NCBI RefSeq assembly: GCF_900176605.1
Contig: NZ_FXLP01000005.1
Location: forward strand, 558,001-622,000
Source: Peptoniphilus vaginalis
GTDB lineage: Bacteria > Bacillota > Clostridia > Tissierellales > Peptoniphilaceae
Length of the DNA stretch: 64,000 bases
Reading direction: 5' to 3'
Shown here: in pieces, positions 7,716 through 16,083 of the stretch
How positions within the stretch are numbered: the stretch's first letter is position 1
Layout of the letters: the number at the start of each line of letters is the position of its first letter
Notes under the pieces: generated by a model
Databases searched by the model: none
The model's input: only the letters and a program-made list of their open reading frames with translations
What the model was told of the DNA's origin: nothing
Translations under genes and position numbers: made by a program

Positions 7716-8297
7716 TCACTTCCTAATTACATAAGTTTCATTTATCTTTTCATACTTTAATCCAGAATTTGCTAAACTTCCACCTATAAAAGCATCTCTT
7801 AGGTCCCAATAAAGATCTGGATTAACATAAGCTTCCCAAATATCTCTATGAAGGTCTCTTACAACCTCAAAAACAAATTCATCTTCATCATTTTTTACAA
7901 TCATAAGAGAGTGATCGCAGGGCATCCCATCTAAAAATTTTGAAGTAATGAAGTTGAAGGCTTCATCAGGAGTATCTCCAGCCTCATAAAATTTTCCAAA
8001 GTCGTAGAATTTGTTTTTTAAATCTTCTATGTCAAAGTCCTTTAACAAAACTCCCACTGTCTTAGCAAGTCGGTTTTCACTTCTTCTCACTCTTTCATCA
8101 AGCCATCCGTGAATATTACCTTCGTCAATAATATCCTTTAAGTCACCCTTCTCTATGGGAAATTCCTTATCAAGGTCCTTGCTTAAACTAATTTTTTCAT
8201 CTTCATCAGCTAAGTCAAGCAAACTTGTTAACAATTCTTCTTGAAATAAAATCTTTCCGTACATTAAATGGTGAATGTATCCTAAAAATAAACTCAT
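7716..8297 (-). CDS. Unknown protein co-transcribed with hemerythrin
   Basis: 193 residues, family not recognised. No signal peptide or membrane segment. It is mostly helical and acidic, with a His-rich N-terminus (YIHHLMYGKI), a conserved-looking centre (RVRRSENRLAKTVGVLLKDF, then FGKFYEAGDTPDEAF), and a PCDHSLMIVKNDEDEF segment. The His and Cys residues could bind a metal, but no known motif fits. AGAGGG precedes the ATG. It is the first gene of a two-gene unit with hemerythrin, hinting at a shared role in oxygen, NO or iron handling. Divergent from the small-peptide unit at 8444. Confidence 0.7.
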   Translation of the reverse strand: MSLFLGYIHHLMYGKILFQEELLTSLLDLADEDEKISLSKDLDKEFPIEKGDLKDIIDEGNIHGWLDERVRRSENRLAKTVGVLLKDFDIEDLKNKFYDFGKFYEAGDTPDEAFNFITSKFLDGMPCDHSLMIVKNDEDEFVFEVVRDLHRDIWEAYVNPDLYWDLRDAFIGGSLANSGLKYEKINETYVIRK

Positions 8298-8379
8298 AGT
8301 ATCCCTCTTTTCTATTTCAATTTTACCATTATTTGCAAAAAAATAATGTGACTTTTATCACATTTATTTTAATTCTAAT

Positions 8380-8434
8380 TTGATTTTTTTACTAAAGTAG
8401 TAAACTGTAAATAAGAAAACTTTAGAAACTAAAG
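8380..8434 (+). promoter_or_regulatory. Promoter, operator-like palindrome and leader hairpin of the two-peptide unit
   Basis: TTGATT (8380-8385) and TAAACT (8401-8406) could form a promoter with a 15-base spacer, so this is a weak call. A 17-base palindrome TTTACTA-AAG-TAGTAAA (8388-8404) sits in the spacer and covers the -10, a classic repressor position. A second inverted repeat CTTTAG-AAA-CTAAAG (8420-8434) runs into the AAAGGAGG ribosome site of the first peptide, so it could limit translation. Confidence 0.5.
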
Positions 8435-8443
8435 GAGGAGCTT

Positions 8444-8566
8444 ATGAGTCCACAAACAATCAAATTTTTAACATTCTTACAACCCAACTACATAACAAGT
8501 ATTGTAGAAATAATTTTTCTTGTTTTGATATTGAATAAGCTAAAAGAAATCAGTAATAAGAGGTGA
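8444..8566 (+). CDS. Small hydrophobic peptide A (40 residues)
   Basis: ATG at 8444 is preceded by a perfect AAAGGAGG (8431-8438). The 40-residue product has a polar N-terminus (MSPQTIKFLTFLQPN), one clear transmembrane stretch (ITSIVEIIFLVLIL) and a basic tail (NKLKEISNKR), so it likely inserts in the membrane with the tail in the cytoplasm. No family recognised. Its stop overlaps the ribosome site of the next small frame, which indicates translational coupling. Candidates are a type I toxin-like peptide, a small membrane regulator, or half of a two-peptide unit; none is shown. Confidence 0.65.
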   Translation: MSPQTIKFLTFLQPNYITSIVEIIFLVLILNKLKEISNKR

Positions 8567-8570
8567 TCTT

Positions 8571-8693
8571 ATGGAAAAATATACAGAAACAATAAGAATA
8601 GGAATTCATTTGATCCTAAACTTAGGACTTGAATTTATAAAACTTTACTTACTTGGAAGGATCTTTGGTTTACTAAAAAAATTTGATAACTAA
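8571..8693 (+). CDS. Small hydrophobic peptide B (40 residues)
   Basis: ATG at 8571 lies 4 bases after the stop of peptide A, with AGGTGA (8561-8566) as ribosome site. The product is again 40 residues. A short polar head (MEKYTETIRIG) is followed by an amphipathic to hydrophobic helix (IHLILNLGLEFIKLYLLGRIFG) and a basic tail (LLKKFDN). It is equal in length to peptide A but not similar in sequence. A terminator follows within 8 bases of the stop. No cysteine, no leader peptide motif and no transporter or immunity gene nearby, so a bacteriocin reading is only one option. Confidence 0.65.
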   Translation: MEKYTETIRIGIHLILNLGLEFIKLYLLGRIFGLLKKFDN

Positions 8694-8698
8694 TAAAA

Positions 8699-8727
8699 AG
8701 GAGAGGTTGCGAAACCTCTCTAATTTT
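8699..8727 (+). terminator. Terminator of the two-peptide unit
   Basis: GAGAGGTT-GCG-AAACCTCTC at 8701-8720, followed by TAATTTTTT. A strong stem directly after peptide B, closing a compact transcription unit. Confidence 0.88.
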
Positions 8728-8764
8728 TTGCATATAAAATTTTTAAAATTCAAAAGGCAAATAA

Positions 8765-8790
8765 AAAAAGCGAGACCAAAGTCTCACTTT
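8765..8790 (-). terminator. Terminator of the yceD-rpmF unit
   Basis: TGAGACTTTGGTCTCG on the minus strand (8771-8786), followed by CTTTTTTT. It starts a few bases beyond the rpmF stop. Confidence 0.85.
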
Positions 8791-8791
8791 A

Positions 8792-8974
8792 TTATTCTGC
8801 TTCTGTAACAATTTCTTTGCCTGCATAGTGTCCACAAGAAGGACAAACTCTATGAGGTAATTTCATTTCATGGCAGTTAGGACATTCAACTACTGTTGCT
8901 TTATTTAATCTGTAAGAAGATGCTCTTCTCTTGTTCTTTCTTTGTTTTGAAGTTTTTCTCTTAGGTACGGCCAT
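8792..8974 (-). CDS. rpmF: Ribosomal protein L32
   Basis: 60-residue large-subunit ribosomal protein of normal length. Typical N-terminus [20 protein letters not shown], and a zinc ribbon made of [18 protein letters not shown] (two CxxC pairs). It follows yceD with only 2 bases between them, the standard yceD-rpmF order of bacteria. AGGAGGTG precedes the start. Keeping all four cysteines suggests the zinc-dependent form. Confidence 0.97.
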   Translation of the reverse strand: MAVPKRKTSKQRKNKRRASSYRLNKATVVECPNCHEMKLPHRVCPSCGHYAGKEIVTEAE

Positions 8975-8976
8975 TT

Positions 8977-9510
8977 CTACACCTCCTCATCTTTAAATAA
9001 ATCTAATAACTTCCCAAATCTTGGGTCCACAACTTCTTCTTCAATTTCTTCTTCCACACAATCACAAGGGCCATCATTCAAGTTCTTGCCACAATGTGGA
9101 CACAATCCCTTGCAATCTTGGCTACACAAATTCTTTCCATTAATGGAAGTAAGTATTTGTGAAAAAATAATTTCCGAAAGATCTATGGAATCATTTTTAA
9201 CTTTAAAGTATTCGTCTACAGAATCTTCATCATATAGACTTGTGTCTTTAAAATTGTAAGCAATGTAACTTGTCTCCTTTTCATTTACAAATTCTTTGAG
9301 ACATCGGTCACAGTTAGCCTTAAATTTGTAGGAAATATTGAGACAAAGTTCTAACTCCCCTGTCAAATCATGAATATATCCATTGTACTCTACGGGATAG
9401 ATGAGATTGAGATCCTCTAAATTCAAATCCGTGTCATTTTCCTCTAGAATACCCTCAAAGTCTAATCTGACTTCATCAGAAGACAAAAAAGTACTAAGAT
9501 CTAATTTCAT
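8977..9510 (-). CDS. yceD: YceD/DUF177 family protein
   Basis: 177-residue member of the DUF177 family, whose E. coli relative is needed for normal 23S rRNA levels. The family motif CDRCLKEF is at the centre, and near the C-terminus come four cysteines in [23 protein letters not shown], a zinc-ribbon-like extension found in many Gram-positive members. It ends with the typical [11 protein letters not shown]. Immediately upstream of rpmF, as in most bacteria, which supports a role in ribosome assembly. Confidence 0.92.
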   Translation of the reverse strand: MKLDLSTFLSSDEVRLDFEGILEENDTDLNLEDLNLIYPVEYNGYIHDLTGELELCLNISYKFKANCDRCLKEFVNEKETSYIAYNFKDTSLYDEDSVDEYFKVKNDSIDLSEIIFSQILTSINGKNLCSQDCKGLCPHCGKNLNDGPCDCVEEEIEEEVVDPRFGKLLDLFKDEEV

Positions 9511-9587
9511 TTACTCACCTCAAAAATACATACAAATCATTATAACTTTTAAAATTTAGTCTGTCAATACTATATTGAAAATTAAAC

Positions 9588-10778
9588 TTAAACAAGTTCC
9601 TTTGTATCTCTTGCAATCATAAGCTCTTCGTTAGTTGGGATAACAAAAACTTTGATTGAAGAATCGTCAGAAGAAATAAGTTTGTCTTCTCCTCTTACAT
9701 TGTTTCTTTCAGGGTCAAGTTTGATGCCTAGAGATTTTAATCCAGCACAAATTGATTCTCTCATTTCAATAGAGTTTTCACCAACGCCAGCTGTAAATAC
9801 AATTGCATCAACATGGTCAAGTTCAGTCATGTAAGAACCAACGTAACCACAAACTCTCTTTTCAAAGATATCAAGTGCAAGTTTTGCTCTCTTGTTTCCT
9901 TGGTCTCTAGCTTCTTCAATATCCCTAAAGTCACTTGATACTCCAGAAATTCCTAGTACACCTGATTTTTTATTAATTAGAGTTTTGATTTCTTCAGTAG
10001 AAAGATTTTCTTTTTCCATAATGAATGGAAGAATAGCTGGGTCTAAGTCACCAGATCTTGTACCCATTGCAAGTCCTTCAAGTGGTGTGAAGCCCATTGA
10101 TGTATCAATAGATTTACCCTTTTCAACTGCACAGATACTTGAACCATTGCCAAGGTGACAAGTGATTAGGTTAACTTCATTTACATCCTTACCAAGTAAT
10201 TCTGCTGCCCTGTTAGTGATGTATCTGTGAGAAGTTCCGTGGAAACCAAATCTTCTAATTTTATATTTTTCGTAATATTCGTATGGAAGTGCATAGATGT
10301 AGCTTGCTTCTGGCATAGTTTGGTGGAAAGCTGTATCAAAAACTGCAACTTGCTTAACATTAGGAAGAAGTCTTTGACAAGCCTTGATTCCCATAATGTT
10401 TGGTGGGTTGTGAAGAGGAGCTATTTCAACATTATCTTCAATTCCCTTTAGGACTTTTTCGTCAATCACAACTGATTGAGCGAAGTCTTCGCCACCGTGT
10501 ACTACTCTGTGACCTACAGCATCAATTTCATCAAGTGATTTGATTGCACCGTATTCTTCATTTGTTAGGGATTCCATTACAAGTTCAAGAGCCCTCTTGT
10601 GGTCTTGCATTGGAGTTTCAATAGTTTTCTTTTCCTTACCAATTGTTTCGTGTTTAATTCTTGAACCTTCAATTCCGATTCTTTCAACTAAACCCTTTGC
10701 CATCACATCTTCAGTTTCCATGTTAATAAGTTGATATTTAAGGGAAGATGATCCGCAATTAATAACTAATATCTTCAT
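9588..10778 (-). CDS. ackA: Acetate kinase
   Basis: Converts acetyl phosphate and ADP to acetate and ATP, the ATP-yielding end of fermentation. 396 residues, normal for AckA. Signature motifs: N-terminal [13 protein letters not shown] phosphate-binding strand, HRVVHGGE, catalytic-Asp region [10 protein letters not shown], and [24 protein letters not shown] sets the start. Divergent from tmcAL across a shared promoter region. No pta gene is adjacent; the partner enzyme must be elsewhere. Confidence 0.98.
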   Translation of the reverse strand: MKILVINCGSSSLKYQLINMETEDVMAKGLVERIGIEGSRIKHETIGKEKKTIETPMQDHKRALELVMESLTNEEYGAIKSLDEIDAVGHRVVHGGEDFAQSVVIDEKVLKGIEDNVEIAPLHNPPNIMGIKACQRLLPNVKQVAVFDTAFHQTMPEASYIYALPYEYYEKYKIRRFGFHGTSHRYITNRAAELLGKDVNEVNLITCHLGNGSSICAVEKGKSIDTSMGFTPLEGLAMGTRSGDLDPAILPFIMEKENLSTEEIKTLINKKSGVLGISGVSSDFRDIEEARDQGNKRAKLALDIFEKRVCGYVGSYMTELDHVDAIVFTAGVGENSIEMRESICAGLKSLGIKLDPERNNVRGEDKLISSDDSSIKVFVIPTNEELMIARDTKELV

Positions 10779-10814
10779 ATTTCCTCCTCGGTTTTTTAAA
10801 TTTATTAAATATAG

Positions 10815-10860
10815 TATAATAACTAATAATTAGTTTATAACAGTTGTAGCCATTAGTCAA
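10815..10860. promoter_or_regulatory. Divergent ackA/tmcAL promoter region with palindrome
   Basis: For ackA, TTGACT (complement of 10855-10860) and TAAACT are spaced by 17 bases. For tmcAL, TATAAT lies at 10815-10820 with no clear -35. A perfect palindrome AACTAAT-A-ATTAGTT (10821-10835) lies between the two -10 regions and could serve both directions. Confidence 0.5.
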
Positions 10861-10879
10861 TAATTGGAGATTTAAAAAT

Positions 10880-12022
10880 ATGAAAATTGCTTCTATAATA
10901 GCCGAGTACAATCCCTTCCACAAGGGACACGCCTATCAAATTAATAAAATAAAAGAGGACTGCACAGACTTCATTGTAGTCATAATGTCTGGCAACTTTG
11001 TTCAAAGGGGCGAGCCTGCAATTATTAATAAATACGAAAGAGCAAGGCAGGCTGTAGACAATGGAGCAAGTCTTGTCCTAGAGCTCCCCCTTCCCTACGC
11101 AACTTCTAACGCAGAAATATTTGCTCTCGGGGCTATAAATATTTTAAACTCCATGGGCATAATTAATCGACTTTACTTTGGAAGCGAAGATAATGTTGAA
11201 GTCTTAAGGAGTCTTCAAGAAAAAATTGACAAGAACTTTGATGAAGCTAAGTTAAAAAAATATTTATCAGAAGGCAAGTCCTTTATAAAGTCTCGCCAAC
11301 TTGCCATGAACTTCTTAGATGAAGATGAAAAAGAAATTTTAAAAAAACCCAACAACATCTTGGGCATGGAATACCTTAGGAGCCTTGCAAAATTAAATTC
11401 ATCTATAGAAGCTCACTCAATAAAGAGAAAAAATGTTAACCACCACGATGACTTTGCCCTTGATGACTTTGCATCAGCATCACACATTAGAAGCCTAGTC
11501 TATAAAGGTGAAGATGTCTCAAACTTCTTGCCAGGCTATGACTTAGTAGCGGAAAATAAGTTAGAAAATTACTTTGACATCTTCAAGTACAAGATGCTAA
11601 GTGAAAAAATAAATTTTAAGGACTACTTTGATTATGAAGAAGGACTTGAAAATAGAATTTTGGAAAATCTCGATGCAGAAAATTTTCAGGACCTCATAGA
11701 AAAAGTCCATTCAAAAAGACACAGCAGGTCTAGGATAAAGAGGTTAGTCATAGAAATCCTCTTAGACATCAAAAAAGACTTAATAAAAAATTCTTTGAAA
11801 GATCCCTACACAAGGGTCCTCGCTTGCGACGAGAGAGGTCTAGAAATTTTTAAAAAATCAAAAAATAAAAATAAAATTTATTCCTTTAAATCCTTTTACG
11901 ACACATCATCAGGCATCACAAAAGAGCTGCTTGATAAGGAAGTTTTGGCAAGTGACTTGTATAACATAAAAAGTGGAAAATTAAAAACAGACTTCACAAG
12001 AGAAGTCTATAAAAAATTATAA
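10880..12022 (+). CDS. tmcAL: tRNA(Met) cytidine acetate ligase
   Basis: TmcAL (formerly YlbM) activates acetate as acetyl-AMP and makes N4-acetylcytidine at the wobble base of elongator tRNA(Met). 380 residues, typical. The HIGH-type nucleotidyltransferase motif is FHKGHAYQI near residue 18, with MSGNFVQRGEPA and ELPLPYATSNAE as further family signatures. RBS is GGAG, 12 bases upstream. In Bacillus subtilis this gene also lies beside the yceD-rpmF pair; here acetate kinase, an enzyme that produces its substrate, lies in between. Confidence 0.95.
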   Translation: MKIASIIAEYNPFHKGHAYQINKIKEDCTDFIVVIMSGNFVQRGEPAIINKYERARQAVDNGASLVLELPLPYATSNAEIFALGAINILNSMGIINRLYFGSEDNVEVLRSLQEKIDKNFDEAKLKKYLSEGKSFIKSRQLAMNFLDEDEKEILKKPNNILGMEYLRSLAKLNSSIEAHSIKRKNVNHHDDFALDDFASASHIRSLVYKGEDVSNFLPGYDLVAENKLENYFDIFKYKMLSEKINFKDYFDYEEGLENRILENLDAENFQDLIEKVHSKRHSRSRIKRLVIEILLDIKKDLIKNSLKDPYTRVLACDERGLEIFKKSKNKNKIYSFKSFYDTSSGITKELLDKEVLASDLYNIKSGKLKTDFTREVYKKL

Positions 12023-12062
12023 ACTTATAAAAAATCAAATTTTTTAATTAAAAGCAAAAAGA

Positions 12063-12118
12063 AACTCTCATCCTAAGAAATCCTAAAATGGAAATCTTAG
12101 AATGAGAGTTTTTTATTA
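12063..12118. terminator. Bidirectional terminator between tmcAL and the facing gene
   Basis: AACTCTCAT...CTAAG (12063-12077) pairs with CTTAG...ATGAGAGTT (12096-12110). It is flanked by T-rich tracts on both strands and lies between two convergent genes. Confidence 0.88.
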
Positions 12119-12868
12119 GTCTTTAGTTTCGCTTATTGACTTTTCATAAATATTTTTAAATTCTTTTATATCTTTATTTCTCAAGACTTCTTGAGGAACA
12201 TCGTGGACGCTAATAGAACCTACCCAGGACTCAGCTTCCCCATCAGGCTTCTTATTTTCCTCTGGAACTAAAATAGCAGAGTATTTAGTGACCTTCAAAG
12301 AAGTCTTATCCATAATTTTTTGCAAATCGCAAAGAGCATCAAAACAATCTTCAAGGCTTGGCTTTTTAACATAACCAAAGGCCTGAGCATTTAAATCTTC
12401 CTTAAAATTATTAAAATCAAATTTTTGGTCTAGAATGAGTTTTTCTTCAAGACCATCATTAACTGTAGTCAAAGAAATTTCATAAGGAAAACTATACTTC
12501 TCTTGGAGCTTAGACCCGTATTCTCTTAGCTCGTCAGATAATCTAATCTCAGTGTTAAATAAAATATCATCGTAAGTATCTTGCTTTAACTTTCCAAAAG
12601 AATCAAAGCCCAAATAAAACTTAGTGTCCTCACTTTTTTTATCACGAAGTCTTACAATATAGTAGCCGTCCTTAAAATTATAATAAGCTCTGTCACGATT
12701 TAAATCCAAGTCCTTGTAGTGACTCTCGATATATTTAGTAGCAGACTTTTCTGCCATAATTCTTGAAATAGGATTTCCGAAAAAAGCAATATAGAAAAAT
12801 AATAAAATTAAAGCACAAACTATAGTAAGTCCAATAAAAAATTTTTTTAAATTAAATTCCTTTTTCAT
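12116..12868 (-). CDS. Membrane-anchored protein of unknown function (YfjL-like)
   Basis: 250 residues from ATG 12868, chosen because GGAGGTGG lies 5 bases upstream; the frame also opens at a TTG 15 bases earlier that overlaps the ribosome site. One N-terminal transmembrane helix (FFIGLTIVCALILLFFYIAFFG) is followed by an extracytoplasmic domain with YIESHYKDLDL and YYIVRLRDKKSEDTKFYLGF, similar in layout to YfjL-like proteins of Bacilli and Clostridia. No enzyme motif. Single gene, facing tmcAL. The family assignment is tentative. Confidence 0.65.
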   Translation of the reverse strand: MKKEFNLKKFFIGLTIVCALILLFFYIAFFGNPISRIMAEKSATKYIESHYKDLDLNRDRAYYNFKDGYYIVRLRDKKSEDTKFYLGFDSFGKLKQDTYDDILFNTEIRLSDELREYGSKLQEKYSFPYEISLTTVNDGLEEKLILDQKFDFNNFKEDLNAQAFGYVKKPSLEDCFDALCDLQKIMDKTSLKVTKYSAILVPEENKKPDGEAESWVGSISVHDVPQEVLRNKDIKEFKNIYEKSISETKD

Positions 12869-12904
12869 AGTAGCCACCTCCAAGATTTAATTTACTACAT
12901 TATA

Positions 12905-12936
12905 GCATAAAAAATAAACTCGAGCCTAGCCCGAGC
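12905..12936 (-). terminator. Terminator of the type III R-M operon
   Basis: CTCGGGCTAGGCTCGAG on the minus strand (12919-12935), one mismatch in the stem, followed by TTTATTTTTT. It sits about 35 bases after the res stop and just before the next gene's -10 (TATAAT, complement of 12899-12904). Confidence 0.75.
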
Positions 12937-12968
12937 TTATAATTAATTCTCATTTTAAATTCTAAAAC

Positions 12969-15900
12969 CTATAAGGTAGACATAATATTTAATAAACTTT
13001 CATAACTATCTACATCATGATAAACTACATCCTTATTTGAGATCTCGTTAAAAAGTTTTTTTGCACAAGAAATTTTTGCCTTTTCAATAGGTCTAAGTTG
13101 TAGACTTTCCATAGTCCCCTTTGTTTCTGCAATAAAGAAAATATGCTTAACTGTTCCTGCATTAAAGGCTATGGCCCAGTCTGGCGAATAATTACCAACT
13201 GGCGTTGGAATTGAAAATCCTCTTGGCAGCTTCGCATAAACGCAAACTTCAGCAGCACCGTCTAAGTCTTCAGCAAATTTTCTTTCAACAGACTTGTCTG
13301 CACTACCATCTGTAAATACATAAGGTTTTATATGTTTTTTAGCCCTATAAGCCTTGTCAATTGTTCCATTCTTTTCAGTAGTAAATATTGATGCGTCATA
13401 CTTGCCATCAATCTCGTCATAAGAAATATGTTCTACAATTATTGAAGCCTTTTGTTCTTTTATAAGCCTAGAAACCTTGCTGATAAATTCTTCAGGATTT
13501 TCTTTATACATAAAGAACTTATATGGATTTATTCCCTTTAAAATTCTAACAACAGTTCTTCTTGTAAGAATAGTTATCTCTGCAATTTTACCAACTAAGT
13601 CATACTCAATATCACTTGTCTCATAGGAGTCAAGATTATGAGTTTTTGTTTGCTCAGCTTTAAATAAAAATCCTTCCTTAGCTTCTTCAACAGTTATATT
13701 GTCTTTTTGTTCTGATACAGAAGCTGTATATTGAAGTCGAGAAACATATAAATTTTCATTTATTGACTTAATTGACTTTTCAATAAGTTCATCACTATCA
13801 AAAGATACAATATAAGAATACTTGTGATTTATATATCCCCAAAGAGTTTGAAATTCCTTCTTATAAAAATTGTCATTTAAATTATTGTCAAGCACTTTAG
13901 TTTCGTGTCCATCATCTATCATCTTATCCAAATCACTGTCATTAAAGACTCTTTGAATTAAGGTATGAACATCTCTTTCTACTTCTTTTAAAAGTTCAGG
14001 CATTGGAGCTAGATTGTTATTTTCTAAATCTGCATGGTATTTTTCACTTATCTTGTCTTCCCCATCACTAGACACATAATCATTCTTAACAAGATACTGA
14101 TAACAAATGCTTGCTTCTTGAGCTGTGAGCTTATGAGCTTCACCATCTTTGTAGACAACTTTGCCAACAAAATATTCCTTGCTAGCACTTAGTGGTCTAT
14201 CGTGAAGATTTTCCTTAGTTTCTTTTTGCAGGTCTCTTACAAAATCCTTATAAGATTCACTTGCTATTACAGTTAGTTTATTTATATCATGAACTCCATC
14301 CCTGCCAAGCGTTTTGGAATCCATCCTGTATCCATTTTTATCAACGCAAAGTCTAAGGCCACGACCAACTTCTTGTCTCTTCATTGTTGCACTGTTGCCA
14401 TGCTTCAAGGTGCAGATTTGAAATACATTTGGGTTGTCCCAACCTTCACGAAGGGCTGAGTGAGAAAAAATAAATCTAGTAGGTTCTTCAAAGCTAAGGA
14501 GTCTCTCCTTATTCTTCAATATCAAATCATAAGCAGAAATATCATCGGAAATTTTTTCTGTTCCCTTTTCATTACTATTAACAATTCTACCGTTCTTGTC
14601 TATGGAAAAGTATCCCTTATGAGTATCATGAACATCAATTGACTTCAAATACTTAACATAATCGGTATCAAACAAAGTTATATATTCATTTAAAATTGAC
14701 TTATATTCCCTCTCGAAAATCTTTCCATATTCGCCAAGAACTTCTTCCCCATCTTCATCATATTGCCTATACTTTGCAACTTCATCGATGAAGAATAGGG
14801 ATAGGGTTTTTATTCCCTTGTTAAATAATTCTTCTTCCTTTTCAAAGTGGGATTTTATTGTCTCTCTTATCTGGATAAGCCTCATGTCCTTCTCAGACAC
14901 ATCACCAGAGACATCTCCCTTTCTTATTTCTTCTCCATTAGTGAATTTTACAAGTCCACCTATGGGATCAATCTCAGCAATTGAAAATCCCTTGTACTGC
15001 TCCATGTTTTTTGATAATTCATATAAATTATCGCCAACAGATAAGATTCTAGCTTCCCTATTTATAGACTTGTTGTAGTTAATTTCAAACTCAAGTCTTG
15101 CCCTTGGTGGTTTTTTATCAGATAAAATAATTTCATCTAAGTATAAATACCTATCAGTTCCCCTAAAGTTTTTAACTTGGAAACCCTTGACTTCTATTTT
15201 CTTCACAAGTCTTTCGTTGTAAGCATCAACAGCATCAAGAGCATAAACTAGGTTGTGTTCCTTAGCATGGGTTGCCGAATAGTTAATAGAAAATAAGGGA
15301 TTGAAATTTTTGAGAGCATTTTGAGTGGCAGCTCCACCCATCTTTTGTGGCTCATCTAAAATAAGAATCGGATTGTTTGCCTTTATAACATCAATAGGTC
15401 TTCTAGATCCAAACTCGTCCCTCTCACTGTAAATAATTCTTGCTGCTGAGTTATTTGCACCCTCCTTCAAGGTATTAAAGGCTTGAGTGTTTATAATCAT
15501 GACATTAATTCCAGCATCAGAAGAATAAGTGTCTATTAGATTTAAATTCTTACTGTCATAAATAAAATACCTAATTTTCTTTCCATAAATCTCCATAAAA
15601 TGTTCTTCAGTCATTTCAAAGGACTTCTTAACACCTTCACGAATAGCAATAGAAGGAACAACAATTATAAACTTGGACCATCCATAATTTTTGTTGAGCT
15701 CATACATAGTCTTGATGTAAACATAGGTCTTACCAGTCCCTGTTTCCATTTCAATATCAAGAGAACAGGCACCCTGCCCATCAATAAGGGAGTCTGAAGT
15801 CCTTATATTATTGTTTAACTGAACACTCCTTATATTATTAAGCATTTCAGTCTTGCCAAGATCAAGTTCATTGTTTTTAAAACCTAATTCAATGACTTCA

Positions 15901-16082
15901 TCATCAAAAACTTTATCAGTATTATCAAAGTCCATTTTTCTCTGTTGGTTTTTAGTAATCTTTTTTGTACCTGGATCAATCCTGTACTTGATACCGCTGG
16001 AATTCCTCTGTCCCTTAAATACATCTACAAGAGATTCTACAGCCCTAGTTTGGTAATCCTGTATCCTAAAATTAAATTTCAT
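12969..16082 (-). CDS. res: Type III restriction enzyme, Res subunit
   Basis: 1037-residue restriction and translocation subunit, normal length for type III Res. Superfamily 2 helicase core: Walker A METGTGKTYVYIKTMYEL near residue 115, Walker B-type ILDEPQKMGG near 246, SATHA motif III, FSHSALREGWDNPNVFQ motif V, and QEVGRGLRL motif VI. The C-terminal PD-(D/E)XK nuclease is visible as PDWAIAFNAG followed by IAETKGT. It cleaves DNA only in complex with Mod after ATP-driven sliding between opposed sites. One base separates it from mod, and it is the last gene of the operon. Confidence 0.96.
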   Translation of the reverse strand: MKFNFRIQDYQTRAVESLVDVFKGQRNSSGIKYRIDPGTKKITKNQQRKMDFDNTDKVFDDEVIELGFKNNELDLGKTEMLNNIRSVQLNNNIRTSDSLIDGQGACSLDIEMETGTGKTYVYIKTMYELNKNYGWSKFIIVVPSIAIREGVKKSFEMTEEHFMEIYGKKIRYFIYDSKNLNLIDTYSSDAGINVMIINTQAFNTLKEGANNSAARIIYSERDEFGSRRPIDVIKANNPILILDEPQKMGGAATQNALKNFNPLFSINYSATHAKEHNLVYALDAVDAYNERLVKKIEVKGFQVKNFRGTDRYLYLDEIILSDKKPPRARLEFEINYNKSINREARILSVGDNLYELSKNMEQYKGFSIAEIDPIGGLVKFTNGEEIRKGDVSGDVSEKDMRLIQIRETIKSHFEKEEELFNKGIKTLSLFFIDEVAKYRQYDEDGEEVLGEYGKIFEREYKSILNEYITLFDTDYVKYLKSIDVHDTHKGYFSIDKNGRIVNSNEKGTEKISDDISAYDLILKNKERLLSFEEPTRFIFSHSALREGWDNPNVFQICTLKHGNSATMKRQEVGRGLRLCVDKNGYRMDSKTLGRDGVHDINKLTVIASESYKDFVRDLQKETKENLHDRPLSASKEYFVGKVVYKDGEAHKLTAQEASICYQYLVKNDYVSSDGEDKISEKYHADLENNNLAPMPELLKEVERDVHTLIQRVFNDSDLDKMIDDGHETKVLDNNLNDNFYKKEFQTLWGYINHKYSYIVSFDSDELIEKSIKSINENLYVSRLQYTASVSEQKDNITVEEAKEGFLFKAEQTKTHNLDSYETSDIEYDLVGKIAEITILTRRTVVRILKGINPYKFFMYKENPEEFISKVSRLIKEQKASIIVEHISYDEIDGKYDASIFTTEKNGTIDKAYRAKKHIKPYVFTDGSADKSVERKFAEDLDGAAEVCVYAKLPRGFSIPTPVGNYSPDWAIAFNAGTVKHIFFIAETKGTMESLQLRPIEKAKISCAKKLFNEISNKDVVYHDVDSYESLLNIMSTL

Positions 16083-16083
16083 A

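Noticed and set aside
8444-8693. Leaderless two-peptide bacteriocin
   Set aside because: Length and pairing fit loosely, but no transporter or immunity gene is adjacent and peptide A is a plain membrane helix; left as one option only.
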